Source: Pseudomonadota bacterium
Lineage (GTDB): Bacteria; Pseudomonadota; Gammaproteobacteria; GRL18
Direction of reading: 5' to 3'
Assembly (NCBI GenBank): GCA_030632745.1
Contig: DAOVUE010000106.1
Span: forward strand, 1-6,189
DNA length: 6,189 bases
The translations under genes and the position numbers were made by a program. This document shows positions 6,014-6,189 of the stretch, piece by piece; position 1 is the stretch's first letter, and the number at the start of each line of letters is the position of its first letter. The notes under the pieces were generated by a model, which saw nothing but the letters and a program-made list of their open reading frames with translations, searched no databases and was not told where the DNA came from.

Positions 6014-6189
6014 CTATTCTTCTGCCATATCCAAAACGGTTTGGCGTAATGCTTGTGAAAAATAAAGATTACTTCTTGCCAATAAATCTAACTTAGGTCT
6101 GATAGTGGATATTAAGCCTTTCTTTTTTGCCGTTAATAAAACACCCAGTGAACCAATGGTTTTGATTTCATTTATCATAGCAACCTTTC
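6014..6189 (-). CDS. DUF3368 family protein (PIN-like, toxin-associated), C-terminal fragment at window edge
   Basis: The frame is open from the right edge to the TAG at 6016-6014 and gives the last 57 residues of a longer protein. The sequence IGSLGVLLTAKKKGLI, then a segment with P31-K-L-D-L-L, then a helical end with SQALRQTVLDMAEE, follows the C-terminal pattern of DUF3368 proteins (usually TLGVLLxAKxxGLI, then PxLDxL, then ALxxxVLxxAGE). DUF3368 proteins are PIN-domain-like and are commonly encoded next to a small antitoxin-type gene (often UPF0175), so this may be the toxin of a type II toxin-antitoxin pair. The catalytic acidic residues and any antitoxin gene lie outside the window. 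An internal ATG at 6178 would give only 54 residues and is not the real start, because the family similarity continues beyond it to the edge. Assignment rests on a short stretch recognised by eye. Confidence 0.7.
   Translation of the reverse strand, partial: KVAMINEIKTIGSLGVLLTAKKKGLISTIRPKLDLLARSNLYFSQALRQTVLDMAEE

Noticed and set aside
5980..6020. AGAATA / TATTCT inverted repeat after the pentapeptide gene
   Set aside because: The arms are short and separated by about 25 nt, with no T run, so it is unlikely to be a terminator or operator.

Overview
The window is about 6.2 kb of AT-rich DNA, dense with genes. It most likely comes from a gammaproteobacterium: the glutaminyl-tRNA synthetase matches the Escherichia coli type over its whole length, and an E. 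coli-type cyclophilin sits beside it. I cannot name a genus. The layout looks like ordinary chromosome. The only accessory-type signal is a toxin-like gene fragment at the right edge.

Left part (1-2521): an exported cyclophilin on the minus strand, cut by the left edge, is divergent from glnS on the plus strand. The 235 bp between them carries a promising minus-strand promoter candidate and a weaker plus-strand one. glnS is intact and its start is best placed at the ATG at 806.

Middle (2522-4981): two minus-strand genes form an operon with a 6-nt gap. The first encodes a 703-residue protein with a FliK-type hook-length-control C-terminal domain. The second encodes a 113-residue stand-alone copy of the FlhB/YscU C-terminal cytoplasmic domain, without the NPTH self-cleavage loop. 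In flagellar and type III secretion, FliK and FlhB-C are the two halves of the substrate-specificity switch. Here both occur as a minimal pair with no other flagellar gene in view. The last base of the glnS stop codon directly abuts the last base of the convergent FlhB-like stop codon.

Right part (5106-6189): a plus-strand gene encodes a GYF_2-like N-terminal domain, one membrane helix and an uninterrupted 22-quintet pentapeptide-repeat domain, with all four cysteines on the predicted periplasmic side. It is divergent from the FliK-like gene. Last comes the C-terminal fragment of a minus-strand DUF3368 (PIN-like, toxin-associated) protein that runs off the right edge.

The most interesting parts are the orphan FliK/FlhB-C pair, with an internal duplication inside the FliK-like protein, and the membrane-anchored pentapeptide protein next to it. 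No RNA gene, CRISPR array, insertion sequence or origin was seen.
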